Shown here: positions 6,581 through 8,105 of the stretch, piece by piece
Layout: each line of letters opens with the position of its first letter
How positions within the stretch are numbered: position 1 is the first letter of the stretch
Assembly (NCBI GenBank): GCA_934086145.1
Contig: CAKOHV010000042.1
Span: forward strand, 1-8,105
Length of the DNA: 8,105 nt
Direction of reading: 5' to 3'
Source of the DNA: an uncultured Bacilli bacterium
GTDB lineage: Bacteria; Bacillota_I; Bacilli_A; RF39; UBA660
Notes under the pieces: model-generated
What the model saw: the letters and a program-made list of their open reading frames with translations, nothing else
Told to the model about the DNA's origin: nothing
Database searches by the model: none
Translations under genes and position numbers: made by a program

Positions 6581-7957
6581 ATGGCAAATAAATTTTTTGA
6601 AATAAAGTCGACTAAAAATAAGGAAAAGCCCCAACAAGCACCGGATAATTTTGATGCTTCTATTTTTACTAATGGTTTAGGTTATGATGCCAATTTTGGC
6701 CCTAATGAGGAAGAAAATCAAAATCAGGAATATGGTGGGAATAGATTCTTTCAAGAACCACAACAATACCAAGATGACGGACAATATCAAGATGCTCGAC
6801 AATATCAGGATGACCAGCAATACCAAGATGTTCAACAATATCAGGAAACTCCACAATATTATGATAATTCAGCGTACCATGATAGAAGGATAGAAGAAGA
6901 TAATCATAATTATCAGGAGGAATTACCAAATCAAACTGAATTTTTTGATAATCCTGAACCAGTAGATAATTATTCAAGTGCCCCAGTATATGATAATGAA
7001 GTTTCTAATACGCCAGAAGAGGAAGAATTGCCTTTTGTAAAGCCGTTTTTTGAAGTACCTGATGCTAATACGGAGATGGTTAGTCCTAAAGAAGCTGAGG
7101 AACAAGGGGTTGGGGACGCTACTGTGCGGGCGGAAGAAGAAGCTTCTAACAAGCCGGAAAAAGATGTGGAAGGACAAGAACAAAGTAAGGAAGTTGATAA
7201 TGTCTTTTTGACTCCGGAAACCGTTTTGAAAGATGAAACCATTAAAAATCCGGTTTATGTAGAACAAGAAGAGTCTTTGGCTGAAGCTAAGGTAAATTTA
7301 TTTATTGTCATCGGGTTGTTAATTAAAGTTCTTTTTAAACCAGGAACCACGATTAGTGAGGCTGTAAAGAAATACAAAGATTTAAAAAAAGCCGTTAAAA
7401 TTACACTTTATATAACGATTTTAATTGTTTTGTTATCACTTGGTGTTCATGTCTTAACTGGTGGCTTTAAAAAAGTCTATGATTTAAATACTGGTTCTTA
7501 TTCAACTGTGGTTGATTTTAGTAATATTGGTAAACAAGATTACTTAGCTATTACTTTGAATACTTTATCAATATCTTGTATCTTAATTTTAGTTGTTTCG
7601 GCAGTTTATTACTTATTATCATTTATTAGAAGTAAGGGAATTCACTTAGGAACATATATTATGCTTAGTAATTTAGCATTGTTTCCATTTTTATTTGCAC
7701 TAACTGTTTTATATCCTTTAGGAGTAATAGTTAGTTACTATGTTGGTTTCTTACTTGTTTTATTAGCCTTAGTTTTTTCATCGATAAGTTTTTATACGGT
7801 TATAAGTGAAATTGTTCCTTTTGAGAATATTAATGAAAAAATTTTTTATAATGTTTTATGTCTATCAATTGTAATGATTTTATTAATTTTAGTTATTGTT
7901 GTTTTTTTCGCTAGCGATTTTAATGAGGTAATGAATTTAATTGGGTCATATCTTTAA
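6581..7957 (+). CDS. Yip1-like multi-pass membrane protein with disordered repeat-bearing N-terminus
   Basis: A 458-residue protein in two halves. Residues 1-235 are hydrophilic, acidic and rich in Gln, Asn, Glu, Pro and Tyr, hence probably disordered and cytoplasmic; residues 62-103 hold seven six-residue units of the Q-Y-Q-D type. Residues about 238-458 form a membrane domain. A hydrophobic segment, LLIKVLFKPGTTISEA (246-261), resembles the start of Yip1-family domains. It is followed by about five helices: near 273-291, 325-349, 356-379, 381-403 and 424-445. Bacterial Yip1-like proteins have no well-defined role, so no function is claimed. The stretch encoding residues about 165-225 uses visibly more G/C than the rest of the window. 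The gene has its own promoter and terminator, and lies downstream of tandem 0A-like boxes. The family call rests on topology and the short motif only. Confidence 0.75.
   Translation: MANKFFEIKSTKNKEKPQQAPDNFDASIFTNGLGYDANFGPNEEENQNQEYGGNRFFQEPQQYQDDGQYQDARQYQDDQQYQDVQQYQETPQYYDNSAYHDRRIEEDNHNYQEELPNQTEFFDNPEPVDNYSSAPVYDNEVSNTPEEEELPFVKPFFEVPDANTEMVSPKEAEEQGVGDATVRAEEEASNKPEKDVEGQEQSKEVDNVFLTPETVLKDETIKNPVYVEQEESLAEAKVNLFIVIGLLIKVLFKPGTTISEAVKKYKDLKKAVKITLYITILIVLLSLGVHVLTGGFKKVYDLNTGSYSTVVDFSNIGKQDYLAITLNTLSISCILILVVSAVYYLLSFIRSKGIHLGTYIMLSNLALFPFLFALTVLYPLGVIVSYYVGFLLVLLALVFSSISFYTVISEIVPFENINEKIFYNVLCLSIVMILLILVIVVFFASDFNEVMNLIGSYL
6764..6889 (+). repeat. Seven 18-bp coding repeats (Q-Y-Q-D hexapeptide)
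   Basis: Units of 18 bp encode QYQDDG, QYQDAR, QYQDDQ, QYQDVQ, QYQETP, QYYDNS and AYHDRR; the first four are nearly identical and the last two are decayed. The repeat is in frame, so copy number can change without breaking the gene. Third-position differences (TAC/TAT, CAA/CAG) suggest it is not a very recent expansion. Confidence 0.85.
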
Positions 7958-7988
7958 GAGAGTAGTATTAGTTACTATTCTTTTTTTT
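7958..7988 (+). terminator. Intrinsic terminator of the Yip1-like gene
   Basis: AGAGTAGTA (7959-7967) pairs with TACTATTCT (7973-7981), including one G-U pair, around a 5-nt loop. A T-run to 7988 follows. It starts right after the stop codon and faces the minus-strand tRNA terminator about 15 bp further on. Confidence 0.85.
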
Positions 7989-8002
7989 GATGTCCTTTTT
8001 TA

Positions 8003-8035
8003 ACAATAAAAAAACTCTTTATTTCTAAAGAGTTT
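8003..8035 (-). terminator. Intrinsic terminator downstream of the tRNA (minus strand)
   Basis: On the minus strand a perfect 9-bp stem, AAACTCTTT and AAAGAGTTT, closes a 6-nt loop and is followed by TTTTATTG. It lies 11 bp beyond the CCA end of the tRNA, so that tRNA is the last gene of its unit. Confidence 0.85.
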
Positions 8036-8046
8036 AATTAACTAAA

Positions 8047-8105
8047 TGGTGACCCGTACGGGATTTGAACCCATGAATGTATGCGTGAAAGGCATATGTG
8101 TTGAC
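8047..8105 (-). tRNA. tRNA-Glu (TTC anticodon), 5' part cut by window edge
   Basis: Read on the minus strand, the 3' three-quarters of a tRNA are present: anticodon stem TATGC/GCATA around loop CTTTCAC (anticodon TTC at 8087-8089), a 5-nt variable loop, T-arm ATGGG-TTCAAAT-CCCGT, the acceptor strand ACGGGTC, discriminator A and an encoded CCA (8047-8049). The T-arm and acceptor end closely resemble Bacillus tRNA-Glu. The 5' acceptor strand and most of the D-arm lie beyond the window. More tRNAs may precede it in the same unit. Confidence 0.93.

Noticed and set aside
6764..6889. CRISPR-like array
   Set aside because: Units are 18 bp, contiguous, in frame with a protein and without spacers; no cas genes are present.
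6684..7267. Plus- and minus-strand frames across the tail of the Yip1-like gene (6684-6893, 6702-6977, 6970-7242, 6974-7267)
   Set aside because: They mirror the 18-bp repeat or the low-complexity acidic tail, lack ribosome binding sites, and overlap a well-supported gene.
1..8105. Mobile element or multi-gene defence system
   Set aside because: No transposase, integrase, inverted-repeat ends, nuclease, toxin pair or tRNA-borne direct repeat is visible. The genes are separated by their own promoters and terminators.

Overview
The window is very AT-rich and codon use is strongly biased to A/T-ending codons. Shine-Dalgarno sites are clear, start codons include GTG and TTG, and intrinsic terminators are numerous. 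Tryptophan is encoded by TGG, with no in-frame TGA in the genes read. The tRNA at the right edge encodes its CCA end and matches Bacillus-type tRNA-Glu. Together this points to a low-GC Firmicute (Bacilli-like, standard code 11), plausibly an uncultured gut lineage. The lineage guess is inference; only the low-GC Gram-positive character is well supported.

Layout, left to right: (1) the last 21 codons of an unidentified gene plus its terminator (1-94); (2) an XRE-type DNA-binding protein fused to one membrane helix and a cysteine-containing outer domain (221-934), with its own terminator; (3) a membrane-anchored arylsulfate sulfotransferase (AssT family, 1078-3027) whose best promoter overlaps the preceding terminator; (4) a Tyr-rich protein of unknown family (3123-3941) with a near-consensus promoter and a terminator; (5) a two-gene ABC exporter operon (4060-6409): a BcrA/LanF-like ATPase and an ABC-2 permease with a large outer loop, overlapping by 8 bp; (6) a Yip1-like five-helix membrane protein with a long disordered N-terminus carrying a six-residue Q-Y-Q-D repeat (6581-7957). 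Gene 6 is preceded by two Spo0A-box-like sites 10 bp apart. (7) A convergent, edge-truncated tRNA-Glu on the minus strand (8047-8105).

All protein genes run left to right, but nearly every one has its own terminator and most have a recognisable promoter. The window therefore looks like a set of small independent units, not one operon. The shared theme is the cell envelope: a membrane-tethered regulator, an extracytoplasmic sulfotransferase, an exporter and a multi-pass membrane protein. Only the ABC pair clearly works together. I do not see a convincing new multi-gene system. The observations most worth checking are the tandem 0A-like boxes, the unrecognised Tyr-rich protein, the membrane-tethered XRE protein and the AssT variant without the disulfide known from E. 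coli.
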